The position numbers were made by a program, and so were the translations under genes. Shown here in pieces: positions 50,301 through 61,570 of a stretch of DNA of 64,000 nucleotides (the first letter of the stretch is position 1; every line of letters starts with the position of its first letter). The notes under the pieces are model-generated. The model was given only the letters and a program-made list of their open reading frames with translations. It made no database searches and was not told the DNA's origin. Origin of the DNA: Terebella lapidaria (lineage: Eukaryota; Annelida; Polychaeta; Terebellida; Terebellidae); contig OX424567.1 of NCBI GenBank assembly GCA_949152475.1, positions 22,407,402 through 22,471,401 of the forward strand, written 5' to 3'.

Positions 50301-50425
50301 TAACGTTCAGGTTCACAATTAGAATTTTCATATCACATAGAAACAAGACCCACAATATTCGACAGGTTGTCATAACGTTCAGGTTCACAATTAGAATTTT
50401 CATATCACATAGAAACAAGACCCAC
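50282..50425 (+). repeat. 72-bp tandem duplication, two copies
   Basis: 50282-50353 and 50354-50425 appear identical apart from the leading bases. The period is a multiple of three, so an ORF runs through both, but nothing else suggests coding. Confidence 0.85.
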
Positions 50426-50580
50426 AATATTTTGTTTGGTTGTTTAACCAAGAAATGGGTTTCGTGTCTACTTATCCTTGATTTTTTTTCGTGTTCACTC
50501 AGCCTCGAGTACTGGTTCTACTCTCCTTTGTCCCTGTGGCCGCACACGTAACCTCAAGTTCTGCTGTTGTGATGCTTGTT

Positions 50581-50661
50581 AATACATGGTTAATTCCATA
50601 ACGGACCAGTGGCAATGATACGGTCCCGATAACCGGTCCGCTATGGAATCAACCATGTATT
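50581..50661. repeat. 27-bp imperfect hairpin
   Basis: 50581-50607 and 50635-50661 are inverted repeats with two mismatches around a 27-bp loop that itself contains CGGTCC. Confidence 0.85.
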
Positions 50662-51129
50662 ATTTGCTCATTACACATTATATCTAAATGCGACAACCAG
50701 TATATAGACTGGAAACCATTAGATTTTGATCATTGGGAAATTTGTTCCCATGTTACTTTTCATCTAGGGGGCCTATTATGGTATGCCATTCCATTGTTCG
50801 ATAGAAGAGAACATTCTATTCCAAAGTCACTGTGCATGCCAGAAAAATATGACGCGCCATCGGTCTGTTATTCAGTTCATTAGTGAAACGTCATTGCCAT
50901 TGAACTCATATCAGACCATCGGGGCAGATATCAGACCGGGTGGGCTGATATTGTTTGCTGACATTTCTTTGCCGGCAATATCGGATCCGTTCAATCGTGC
51001 AGGTTTCGGTTCATAATCAGGTAGATGTGTAATAATCTTCAACGCTGCTATGACTTGTTCAACGCATATTTTTTTGATTGATTTACCGTATTTAATCGAT
51101 TAAGGGCCTGAGCGCTTATTGTTTTCGAG

Positions 51130-52090
51130 GAAGGCATGACATAAACCCACCAGACAAAAGCCCACTCATCAACTAGGACAAAAGCCCACTCTCAGTTATC
51201 AAGAAACGGACAGAAGCCCACTCTCAATTGACCATGACTCACGACCGTGGCCATGACGGTTTGGATAGCCAGGCTTTATTGTGGTGTGTTTATGTTGTGT
51301 ATTCGGAAGTCCTTCAGAGATATGTATTGTAAGTGTACCATTGCATGGACTTCATTGACAACCGAGTGTCATCTGATTGATGTGGACACTTGTATTGATG
51401 CATAATAAACGTATTGGCTTCCGAAGTCCTTTAAAAGTATGATCAGTAATTTTCTGTTCTTTATGCATGACTTTGTTGCCATTAAACAATAATATAAAAA
51501 ACATAAAATCAAATTGGAGAACAACCTCGCAAGCACCGAAGTCGCATAAAACCAAATTGGAGAACCTCGCAAGCACTACCGCCGCTACTTGGAAGCATTC
51601 AACACAAGATTACAGAACCTGTGTGCTGCCCGCCAACAGCATACAAAAACAGTCAGTGACTTCGTCAGTGGTATTGGACAGTGTATCCGTCTCAAATAAA
51701 TCTGCATGTCTTTGTATGCGTTGCTGCCCTTTCGCAAGTTGTAAGTATTTCACAAATATGTATAATAAAAATGCATCATAGTGATTTTGTTTTGAGTATT
51801 TCGCACAACAACACGAAGATGACATTTGTTCTCTTTCATTGTTATGAAAAAGATTATAAGCCCTTACACCTTAACTGTCAGTTGCATATAGCATAAATTA
51901 TTCATAAATCAATCAAGCTTGGATCAATCATGACAGAGCGGACTTCATCCCTAATAGGCTGGGCCTTTGTATTATAGATCAATCGAAAGTGGGCTTTTGT
52001 CCGCCCCTGCAAAACAAAAGTGGGTTTTTGTCCGGTGGGTCACTAATTTGAGGGGTGGGCATTTGTCCGGTGGGATTATCTCCGCCCACC
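51130..52090. mobile_element. MITE with 9-bp target duplication (Mutator-like)
   Basis: GTTTTCGAG occurs at 51121-51129 and 52091-52099, just outside imperfect ~36-bp inverted ends (CCCACCAGACAAAAGCCCAC near 51146; the inverse with CCGGACAAATGCCCAC ends at 52090). Both ends carry several GGACAAAAGCCCAC-type subterminal repeats. The related repeat at 53560-53610 reads TTTTTTCGAGCACTGGTTACC without interruption, serving as an empty-site analogue. A 9-bp duplication is typical of Mutator-like elements. No transposase is encoded. Confidence 0.8.
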
Positions 52091-52170
52091 GTTTTCGAGC
52101 ACCTTTTACCCCCGGCGCTCATACGAGGCAGGCGCTCATTCGAGGTCCGGCTCTCATTGTTAGTAAGTTA
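52091..52170. repeat. GGCGCTCATACGAGG-type repeat, left part
   Basis: Shares GGCGCTCATACGAGGCAGGCGCT with 53550-53700. Together with 51090-51129 it is the sequence split by the MITE at 51130. Confidence 0.75.
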
Positions 52171-52739
52171 TCAGCACGCGAAAAATTTCGTGTCCAACAG
52201 ACACCACCCATCGAAGGTATTCAGGCGAAAAATCTATGCACAGCAAATTTGGATATTGTATCATGTATATAGCACAACTGTGAAGCATTAATGCAGATGT
52301 AGTAATTGATACGGATACTATCAGATTTTGATGACGCTAATATAAAAATTTACATCTTCGGTAAACTTGAAATAATATGGAGGCAAAGAAATGTTCAGTA
52401 CAATGTTTATGTCTGAAAGAAATCACATCACTTACAAAGCAAATCCATTGCAACATTTCAGCTTTTTCATATACAAAACGTTGACACACTGATGTGAAGT
52501 AGATCTGCTCAGAGAAGTGAGCTGACATGAAAGTTGGGACAGCAATTTGTTTAATTGTGTAAACTTTAGTGTCAATGTTTTCACAACCACGGCTACACAA
52601 CATGTTGTTGAATGGTGACGTGATGGCGGTCGTCATCAAGATCATGTACATTCAGGCATTTCATGATGTTTGCGCTAGTGGCTGAAGCGAGAAGGGTGGT
52701 GTAAAATTTCAGTTATTCTGGGTAATCTGGGTCCTTTTG

Positions 52740-53435
52740 TTATCACAGCTTATTGAGTTTTCAAGTAAAGCATTTCACACAAAATATATACAGAACCAAC
52801 TATGTCCTCAGTCGCTTTAAGTTCTGTAACTATGAAGTAAAGAATTTTATGTTTCGAACATATTGTACCAGTTATTACGGTAGCCCACTATGGAAACTGA
52901 GTGATCCTCACATTTCTAAATTTTATGCATCATGGAGAAAATGTGTTCGGGGAATAAGGAATTTACCCCCGACCACCCATGGGAGATATTTACAACATTT
53001 ATTTGAGGATATGTCTATTGATGCCCAAATGGTATACAGATTTGCAGTGTTTTATATTTCTCTTATTAACAGTGAAAATGGTCTGGTCATAATGTGCAGA
53101 AAGATATGCACCATCTCGAATACTAGTAGTCATGTTGGTAGAAACTATAGAACACTGATGTCAACATTACGACTAGATGACAATATTGTAACTTGGACAA
53201 AACATTTCATGAGAAGGGTCATATCTAATTGTTTTCAATGTGATGATGAATGTCAGGCTGTTGCATCGGCCATTAAAGAGTTATGCAATATGAGAGAAGG
53301 GTACATTGTACAACAATTCCCGAAACAATTTATTGACGCATTACTGGTGGATATGTGTGTGAATTAACTTCTACTATGTTACATATTATATTGTACATGC
53401 TTTGTACGAAATAAATCATATATATATATATAAAA
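52740..53435 (+). mobile_element. 5'-truncated LINE, 3' end of ORF2
   Basis: An open frame to TAA at 53365-53367 encodes the C-terminal part of a non-LTR retrotransposon polyprotein (FRTYCTSYYGSPLWKL, ISKFYASWRKCVRGIRNLP, D-x-MVYRFAVFYISLIN), the post-RT region common in CR1-related and similar LINEs of marine invertebrates. A short 3' UTR and a TATATA tail (53420-53432) follow. The RT domain itself is absent, so this is a dead-on-arrival copy whose remaining frame is still open over ~200 codons. Confidence 0.75.
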
Positions 53436-53544
53436 TTATCACCCTTACCATGTAATTTCAATCGAGATTGGCTTGCCGCCAATTACCGCCGATATACTAT
53501 GGATTAACAAGACGGAATTCAATTGAGAAATCGTTGTTCTAAAG

Positions 53545-53710
53545 CCATACCCGGCGCTCATACGAGGCCCGGCGCTTATTTTTTTCGAGCACTGGTTACC
53601 CCCGGCGCTCATACGAGGCCCGGCTCTTATTTTTTTCGAGCGCTGGTTACCAACGGCGCTCATACGAGGCAGGCGCTTATTTGAGGCCCGACGCTCAATC
53701 GAGTATATAC
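53545..53710. repeat. Minisatellite-like GGCGCTCATACGAGG repeats
   Basis: Three consecutive ~50-bp units, each GGCGCTCATACGAGGC...CTTATTTTTTTCGAGC...TGGTTACC. The right end (AATCGAGTATATACGGTA) mirrors TACCGTATTTAATCGATT at ~51084, suggesting these are pieces of one terminal-repeat element. Confidence 0.75.
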
Positions 53711-54799
53711 GGTATTACACCCTAATGGGATCCATTGAGCGGTTGATGATAGTAAATGCAATGACAGCTCGTTTTCACTCTGAGAAAAGTCCCAAAACAA
53801 AAAGTCCACCCTGTCACCAGGCGGCGACACCCTAGCGCTCCAACGTTAGGAAACATGAAGAATATCGGGACGATAACGGACTTGGGCTTCAGAAAGCCGG
53901 GACGAGATTGACAACACCAGTGGCTTACTTACCGTGATGAGGGTTATCATAATGGAACTGGCGAGTCCAGTTCTCGGGATTCTAATGTAGTATTAGAAAA
54001 TGTTCCCAGACACGAATCAAGTTTGCCCCATGGAGCTTCCAGTTGTGCCCGTGATGTCGACAGTGGACATGGTGACATTAGTTACGTGGTGGTCGTTGAC
54101 GACTACGCTATGGTGTATCAGAGCAATGACAATGGTGGACAAATTACAGTCACAGTGAGAGAACTCAGGCAAACGGAGAAACAGTCCCGATATCAAGTTC
54201 AACTTTTTTCCCAAAAAAAATCTATTAATACAATGAAATATTTTTCTCGGGAATTGTTTGTAAAATTGTGAAAGTGTTTGTAAAAGTGTTCATGCATAAT
54301 CTATCATCCATCAATATGTATTATCACGTCAGTACTTAGTGCCCCAGTTTTTTTTTTTTGATATAGAGAAAATGTTGAACAAAATGGGATCAAATCAAGT
54401 GAAGAATAAACACGAATAGGGTTTCTAAAAGTGCTGTGAATGGCTCCAAGAAATTGAATAAATATAAAGCCACTAGTAATGTTTCAGATAACATTTTTTA
54501 TTTTAAAAAACACAAAATATCTTTACTCATTTCTTGTCTGTTTCTCTCAGACTTCAGATACAGGCTGTGGATGGAAAATAAATAGTGGTTGAGCACATAA
54601 TACAATATTATTCTTTTTTCTGAGGCAATGTTTATTAATTGTATGACACAGTACACCTATTGTTTTAATTGCACGAGAAGTTTTCTACATGTAACGTGTG
54701 CTATTTCATTACATGGATAAATATTAACGAGTGTGAGTAAAAATAGGTTGGATAACTCCCTATTCTCCCTAATCAACGGCCTATTGATTTCGAAATTAC
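53711..54799. other. Intergenic, no gene recognised
   Basis: An ~80-codon ORF at 54023-54271 has no recognisable features. Otherwise AT-rich sequence. Confidence 0.5.
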
Positions 54800-54937
54800 C
54801 ATATGCTAAAGCCTTGAAGCACCAGTTAGCGCCAGCCTTCCTGTTGAAACAACAGCCTTGAGATTCACACTCCTGTCTTGTGATCCTGGGCCAGCCACAT
54901 GGCAAACGTTTGTCAGAGGGTGTGGAATTCTGACAAA
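54800..54937 (-). CDS. Trefoil (P-type) domain exon
   Basis: A 138-bp exon with acceptor TTGCAG before 54937 and donor GTAATT after 54800, phase 1 at both ends. It encodes one complete P-domain: VCQNST..., LPCGWPRIT, ECESQGCCFN, NWCFKA, with the expected six Cys (C, C, C, CC, C). Trefoil domains are extracellular and occur in mucosal peptides and mosaic proteins. The neighbouring exons are not certain; reading on without splicing reaches a stop at 54657-54659. Its entry phase matches the exit phase of exon 2 of gene C, 2.2 kb upstream on the same strand, so it could be that gene's next exon. Confidence 0.75.
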
Positions 54938-55267
54938 CTGCAACCAAACAATACATCATAGAATCAATAAAGAAAGCAACTAATAACGAGTGAATAAATT
55001 GACCTTGTGTCTGTGTTGAGTGAGAGTTACAACATTGCAGCAAAGTACATTTGTACCTGATTTGCGCTTCAAGTCTCCAGTCCCTGAAAAAAGAGCATAC
55101 ATTCAGTTTACGAACAGACTGCTCTGAAGGCGTCCGGCTGTTGTTTTGGTATGAGTCGTACAGCATAATAATATCTTCACAATAAGACATAGCCTGTCTA
55201 CCAAACTCTTAAACAGAATTTCAAACGTCAGCAATAAATGTTCCAGCATTGTTTTAGGGTTTTTTCT

Positions 55268-55287
55268 GGGGGGGGGGGGGGGGGGGG
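55268..55287 (+). repeat. Poly-G tract (20 G)
   Basis: Twenty uninterrupted G residues, followed by AGGGGGCTGGGAC. Length in the assembly is unreliable; such a tract can form G-quadruplex DNA. Confidence 0.9.
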
Positions 55288-56101
55288 AGGGGGCTGGGAC
55301 TTTCCGTTGCCACGGAAATGATGACATATCTCGTGAAATCTCGGAACTTTCTGAATTGTACTATATGAAATTCAACATGCCTGTGACAAAAATTTGCTGA
55401 CGTGAATAAGAATTTTGTTCTTCACACAGAAGACTACTGTTTCAATAAATACGATTCTAAATGAGATTTTGCTATTGTAAAACCAAGCGGGAAAGCAGAC
55501 AGTCAAAAGAGTGGTAAATGTCAATGCAACAGTTCATTAACGCAAAGAAAAATCATTGGTCTGACCAGTGATGAGCAACGGTCGGCACAAGTAACATGTC
55601 ACGGCGTTATGATGTTTAAAAACTGATAGTGGTCACAATTTGGTGTACCGGAATGGCTGAGAGTGTTATTGAATATCTGGGTGTGAAACTGTATGTTAGG
55701 CCGAATAGGACAACAATTATGTTTGATTGTTGAATAATGATATCGCTAAACAAATGAACATATTCAATGTTCATCAATATATGAAATGAGGATTTCGGGT
55801 GTCTAATTTTTGACCAACTGTATATCGTGCCCGGCTATGTTCACCTTACTCTGACCTGAGTCCTCTTAGTTAGATTATTATAGCTCAGCCCAGTTTTGGT
55901 TAAGGGACTGTCTCAAAAATGCTCTGGAACATATTTCAGAAAACTGCAAAATGTTTGTGTTGGATTGCGCTGTTGATCAATCAAACAAAATATTGTTCAT
56001 ACTAATTGTTTTGTTCATAATTATATATTTCAACGCACCACACAGTCCTATATTCTTTGATAGATGAGCCAACATGAAGTTGTCTTTCATTTTCAGTAAA
56101 T

Positions 56102-56488
56102 GTTAAGCCTATGTCACACAGCCACTACGTACGATTTGCGGATATTACACATATGAAAATTGGTCATACTTGGATATACGTGAAAAAATTGGGGGGTTTT
56201 ATTTGAAATTTTGACAGATGTATCACGAATCAACCACGTTGAAACCATGGAAAATATACGAATGAACCCCGTAAAGAACACGTATATGTACGAAAAAGCC
56301 AAACTGGCCACAAACCGGCTGAAATCGCCATGCAAGAAACACTGAAAATCACGAATGAATTGCATATTATCCACGTAAAGAACGAATGAATCACGTATAA
56401 ATGACGAATTGATCGTGCAACGCGCATGTATCACGAATGACCAAAATTTCATAGTGTCATATGCGCCAATTGTACGTAGGCTTTACAT
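56102..56488. mobile_element. MITE-like inverted-repeat element
   Basis: TAAGCCTATG...ATATGAAAATTGGTCAT at the left is mirrored by ATGACCAAAATTTCATAGTGTC...GTAGGCTTTACA at the right, with ACGAATGA/TCACGAAT motifs repeated in between. The arms differ by an ~18-bp insertion on the left. Target duplication not resolved. Confidence 0.55.
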
Positions 56489-57087
56489 GTATGATCAGAT
56501 TCGGACTGAAAAAGTCCCATGGATATTGTGTGCTTGTGATTTCTTGAGTACGAAATATATGCAAGCACGTGTAATCAAATAAATATTCATTTGTTATCGT
56601 TGTATTTTCTTCGAGATGGCCCCTATTCAAACCGGCTATTCCATTGATATGTCTCAATCCCAAACAGCATCAAAACAGCAAGCTAGAATTCCCATGTTAA
56701 AACCCTCTAAGGATATATATTTTCCTATATATACCTATGAGAAAATCACACGACAGGAAAAAAAGCAGCCATTGTTTCATAATGGTCATAGTGGCGTTTT
56801 CACTTCATATGAATTTCAATTAATATAAGTCATTAAATACCGAAATAGGACGAGATAAGTTTTATTTCCATTAAGCAAAAAGTATCTACGGGAAACGGCG
56901 TAAACAAGTATAAGTGATAGTGTAGAGAATATGACGGAATCACAAAAAAACACACAGTAGCTTACACAAGCAAATACAAAAATGTTTCACAACAGCTTGA
57001 TATGCTGATGAACGTATGTGATTATTATTCGGCTCAAGCGTTTTTTTTTCTCAGTCATTTAGTGGCACATACAAGATCGAGCTGTTG

Positions 57088-57662
57088 CTAATACGAACCA
57101 TTTGAGGATGGACAACATGTGAAGCCACCAGCACATGGGTTCGACTGACACGGGTTTTCTGTCAACAGCACCACACTATTAGCATTCAAATATTTAAAAG
57201 TGTGTACATTTTTTATATGAATCCAAACGTAATATTGGATTATGCATGATTTACATTCGCTAATATACTTGCCGGTATGTGCTACTGTTGGGGGCTGTAC
57301 AAACCTTTCAGCACATATAACACACTGTCAAGGGAACCCAAGCTGTCTGTGTAATAGGCAGAGTTCCCGCGTCTGCCACTGTCGACATCTGGGACTTTAT
57401 CATACAGCTGACAGCTGTATGAGTAGCCAGCTGGGTGTACGCTGGCGGCTATACATCTCCCATTCTGGCACCCCTTTTCGTTTTTGAGAAGACATAGCTT
57501 CTTGCATATCGCCGCACTTTTTACCACTTCTTCATGGATGATTCTTGCGCCATCCAAGTACAAGCTCTTGTATGGAAAACCATCAAACAAACATTTTGTA
57601 TGACAGCCAGGAATAGTGAGTCCAATGGCTGTAAGTAGCGTCAGAAATTTTTGGATATTCAT
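57088..57662 (-). CDS. Secreted PAN-EGF-type protein, copy C (no lectin exon)
   Basis: Exon 1 (57662-57305, from MNIQKFLTLLTAIGLT) is intact at 358 bp: signal peptide, then a PAN/apple-like domain (CHTKCLFDGFPYKSL, AAICKKLCLLKNEKGC, CIAASVHPAGYSYSCQLYD, YYTDSLGSLDSVLYVLKG). Exon 2 (57158 on) encodes ENPCQSNPCAGGFTCCP and then, after a 45-bp in-frame deletion relative to A and B, SSNGSY and TAG (57088-57090). The donor after 57099 (AAATG/GTTCGT) is kept, so the exon may instead splice on in phase 1. No ricin-type exon is found downstream to 54.6 kb. The product is either a ~139-residue secreted protein or continues into the trefoil exon at 54937. Confidence 0.65.
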
Positions 57663-59930
57663 CCTGTGAACAGGGATCACTCCGTGAGGAATAAACACAG
57701 CGGAAGTCAATGTGTCAGTAGGATGTTTCAACACGGCACTTCCGACTACCTCAATCTGTCAATTTGATATGTGTTGAAGATTGTTCTCGAAGTACGTCAC
57801 AAATCCAGTGTAAAACTGTGTGTTCACATCAGATATAATATTCTGTGTGATTCAATTGGAACAATTTGTCGATTGAGATGACAGCGATAATCCTCATTCG
57901 TTGAGATATGTATGGGACTGTAATAGCAATTTATGTATTCTCATATTCTCTAGATTTTGTAATTTCGAAGTGTTCATGTCCAACAACACCTGTTTTCTGC
58001 TGGAGCCTGAGTAATGTCTTTCGACAGGTATGCATCCATTTTGCATTAGAGGAATGATTTTATCATATATCTCATCGTGTTGCTGCTTTATTGATAAATG
58101 TAATTCTGCGAGGAGAATAAAATCCCGTATTCCATCCAGCAGCCACCCACATTCCACCCCTGCACTGATTGGTCAAACTGATTGTTTACACGCTGAAAAA
58201 CGTTATTATAGATATATAATAAACCAAATAATGTCTACATGTGCTTTTACATTGCCCTTGTTCGTTTCGATACCTCTCCCAAGCTCAGGTTCCTGGAAAC
58301 GACCGCATGCAAAATAAAACCACGTATAAGTCAGTATTTGGTCAATATGAGTCTTTTTTGGTGAAAATGACTACTAACAGAAAATGCAAATTTGAGTTAC
58401 TTGATATATTGAAGCACATGTAGACAATCTAAGATTGCATGTGGCCGTTTTGTGCAATATTCATTGTTCATGCAATTTTCTTTGTTTGTCTCCGGGCCTA
58501 TTTTCAATAATAACCCGAGCTGGTTGTAATGTCCACCAGTGACGTCACTCTATTTTCCTCCCTCTCCATAACCAATAAGTATTGGATAGCATGGTGTGAA
58601 TATTGGAGTGATAGGCGTGTAGTATCGGAGCTCAGCTCAACTGTGAAAGAGTGAGATAAGTATTGCCCACTCCATTGACTGCAGAATAAAGATACTAAAT
58701 CTTGTGGATATCGGACATGAATTATGCCAGATAGTGACATGTAGACAATCCAATTTAGCAATATCCGTCGCATCTTGTGTGATTAGACTGGAGAAAACAC
58801 AAGCATTGCCTGCAATGAATATATTCGTGAAATATAAGCTATCCAATTTTGAAATATACATGTATGCACGAGTCTGTGATGGTCCAGAGATAAGACGAGT
58901 TATAATCAACTGGTTGCAATAGATTGCATTGAAGTGGGTGAATATCTATTGTCTCGTGTACATTTGAATACAGTGCAAAATTCACTCTTCCATCAGAGAC
59001 ACAATGTTGTCCATTCAACATTTTTGTGTGTGAATGAATGCAGCCATTTCCCATACACAAACTTTTGAGCTTGAGTGAAAATAACTTGATTTGTGTGTTG
59101 GATTTGTGGGAGTGGTGGACTTTACATTGGTCGAAATCTTCAATACCGAGAGGTAATTGAGCGCTCCTTGGACTTCAACTACCACATCGCGCGATCATTA
59201 TTACCTGCTGCATGGCTTGGACATTAATAAAGAATGTACACGTATTTGGTCAATATGCAATAGGTGGACACCAGGGTGGTTTTTCCCTTTGTATGAGTGT
59301 GAGCAGATATTCGCCACAGTGATTCGTTATGTTTCTGCAATAGATATGGAATTATAACTGTGATATATGTACTTTCATATATCAAACAGTAAGGAAATGA
59401 AATTTGCAGAAGGGAAGCTACATGTGAGAATGTGGGAACATATGCTGTGCGAGTTATGATTGCACATGACTGCGCTGTGCAATATCCATCCATTGATATA
59501 AGCATTTCTACCACATGTCCACAATGATTGTTATTGAACTATTACATTAGGGGGATTTATGCAGGGATATATTCCAATGAATACTCGACATTTATGACTA
59601 AAATATACTTTAAAAGTACACCTAACTTTGGCTCTGTTGATGTAGAATTTCATAGCTAGAATGGCTTCGTGTAATTGCGTGGGTTGGGAAAATTGGACCT
59701 GACATCATCACAACCTCCACCCCCATGCGATCAAGCGAGCATCCCAGTTTGTGAAGCTTATTTGTGCCTTATCTCAGGTTTTGTAATGAATGCAACAATC
59801 ATTGTTATATAAAACATTATTAAGGTACAAGTATATGACACTACCAATTTATTCGAAATACATCTTTGATGCAGTTGAGACCAATCACCACCCGCCTATT
59901 TTGCTCAGGATCATGCAGGCTAAAAACTAA
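57663..59930. repeat. Unit C, 5' flank
   Basis: Non-coding, colinear in blocks with 39569-45370 of unit A but without the Tc1-like element. It includes the empty site near 58845-58865. Confidence 0.7.
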
Positions 59931-60059
59931 GAGTACATGGTGCAATTACTATGTCTTGCATCGGTTAGATATATCATTCAATAGGCTATTGCATGGCGAT
60001 GCATTCCTACTTCATCCGTCGATATTCGACCAAATTTTTTCATTCCTTAAGGTCGAGTT

Positions 60060-61570
60060 GTCTATTGTACTTGTACCACGAGTGTGTCTATGTGGGATAG
60101 ACCACATTCTGGCCTATTGTTATAGATATCAACCGTGGTACAAGTACTTTAGCATAACTGATGCTCTATACAAATCGGGGTTTTATTGTCTCCCAAGCAC
60201 TGTCCCGTCAGCTCCAACGGTTGATGATGTCATTAGTGAAGTTAGTATTTGTCAATCTTGGAAGTCCCACTATTGTGATCTACCGAACTGTGTTCAAAAT
60301 GATACGGAAAAATGACATGTCGAAGAACAGTTGAGATATTCTGAAAAAAAAATTCTGTGACAGTATTGTCATAAGACTGGATGATGTCGTTGTTGCTCTG
60401 GAGAAACTAAAGGCCCGGAAATCAGTTGGTCATGAATTGTTGGCATCAGAACACTTTATACACGCCCATGAGACGCTATCAGTTTTTCTCTCCATGTTGT
60501 ACACCTCTTTCATATCGCATGGTTATCTACCTGATGAACTCCTAAAAACAATCCTAGTCCCATTGGTAAGAAATAAGGCTGGTAACTTTTCAGATTATAA
60601 ATCCAACTATAGGCCAATTGCTGTGACTGCACATGGGTCGAAACTATTCGGAATAATCTTACGCAGACTTCTGGATGAATAATATTGATACGTATGACAA
60701 TCAGTTTGGTTTTATACGTCACGACGGCACTGATATGTGCATTTATCATGTTTATACTCAACAAATATTGTCGAAGTTTAGCGGTGCCTGATAAGTTTTT
60801 AATATGCATCGAAGGTCTTCGACCGTGTTAACCATTGGTGCTTGTTCAGTGAATTGTTAGCTCGTCGCGGTCCAGTGTTGCTTGTGGGCATTCTATTCTA
60901 CTGGCATAGGGCTCAACGATTTTGTGTGAAATGGGGTACTGCCACGTCAGACATTTTCGGGCCAATAATGGTGTTCGGCAAGGTTCTATTCTTTCACCCA
61001 GACTATTCCCGGTGTACATGGAAGATCTCAGCAAATTATTAAAGTCTGTAAATTCCGGTTGCTATAATCATGGGATCTGTATGTACAAACCATTTATTGA
61101 ATGCAGATAACATTTGCTTGCTAGCTCCGTCGGCTTTATGTCTTTATGTCTTTGTGTTAGATGCTTGCTATAGCTATGGCGCCGCCCATGGTATCATATT
61201 TAATCCTTTAAAATCAAATCGTCTGGTTTTTGAGCGTCGTAAGTCTCGTAACTTTGTGCCACGCGTAATCTCCTCTCACTTTGAAAAATGCATGGAATCG
61301 TTCGTTGCCTGGATGGCAGTGAATAGCAGCATTCCCCAAAATGAAGTATCGCATAGTCACGTTCGCAGTGACGTCACATATCAGCAGGAATCCCCATGCA
61401 AACGACAAAAACTTGGAAAATGCATTTTTGGGAATTCCGTCATCACTTCAGATTACCTTGATATAATGTCACGTGTGCACAGTATACAAATAAGTAAGTG
61501 TGATGGCGTGAGAAGTGACATTTCGCGGAAACTATCATATCACCAAATTCCGCCTGCGAAAATGAAATAG
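60060..61570 (+). pseudogene. LINE reverse-transcriptase remnant
   Basis: Pieces of a non-LTR retrotransposon ORF2 in several frames: a SAPTVDD...WKSHYCDL linker (~60210-60290), RT motifs around YRPIAVTAHGSKLF (~60605-60650), GVRQGSILSPRLF (~60970-61010) and NADNICLLAPSA (~61095-61130), where the normal A/Y-D-D catalytic triplet is ADN. Internal stops and frameshifts make it inactive. It begins at the end of the unit-C/D boundary segment. Confidence 0.8.

Noticed and set aside
50282..50425. Two spaced repeats as a CRISPR-like array
   Set aside because: Only two directly adjacent copies with no spacers, in a eukaryotic genome.
51547..51699. 50-codon stop-to-stop frame with a helical-looking product (HYRRYLEAFNTRLQ)
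   Set aside because: Length expected by chance; lies inside the 9-bp-duplication MITE and has no splice context.
54023..54271. 82-codon ORF
   Set aside because: No recognised domain, signal peptide or paralogue in the other units.
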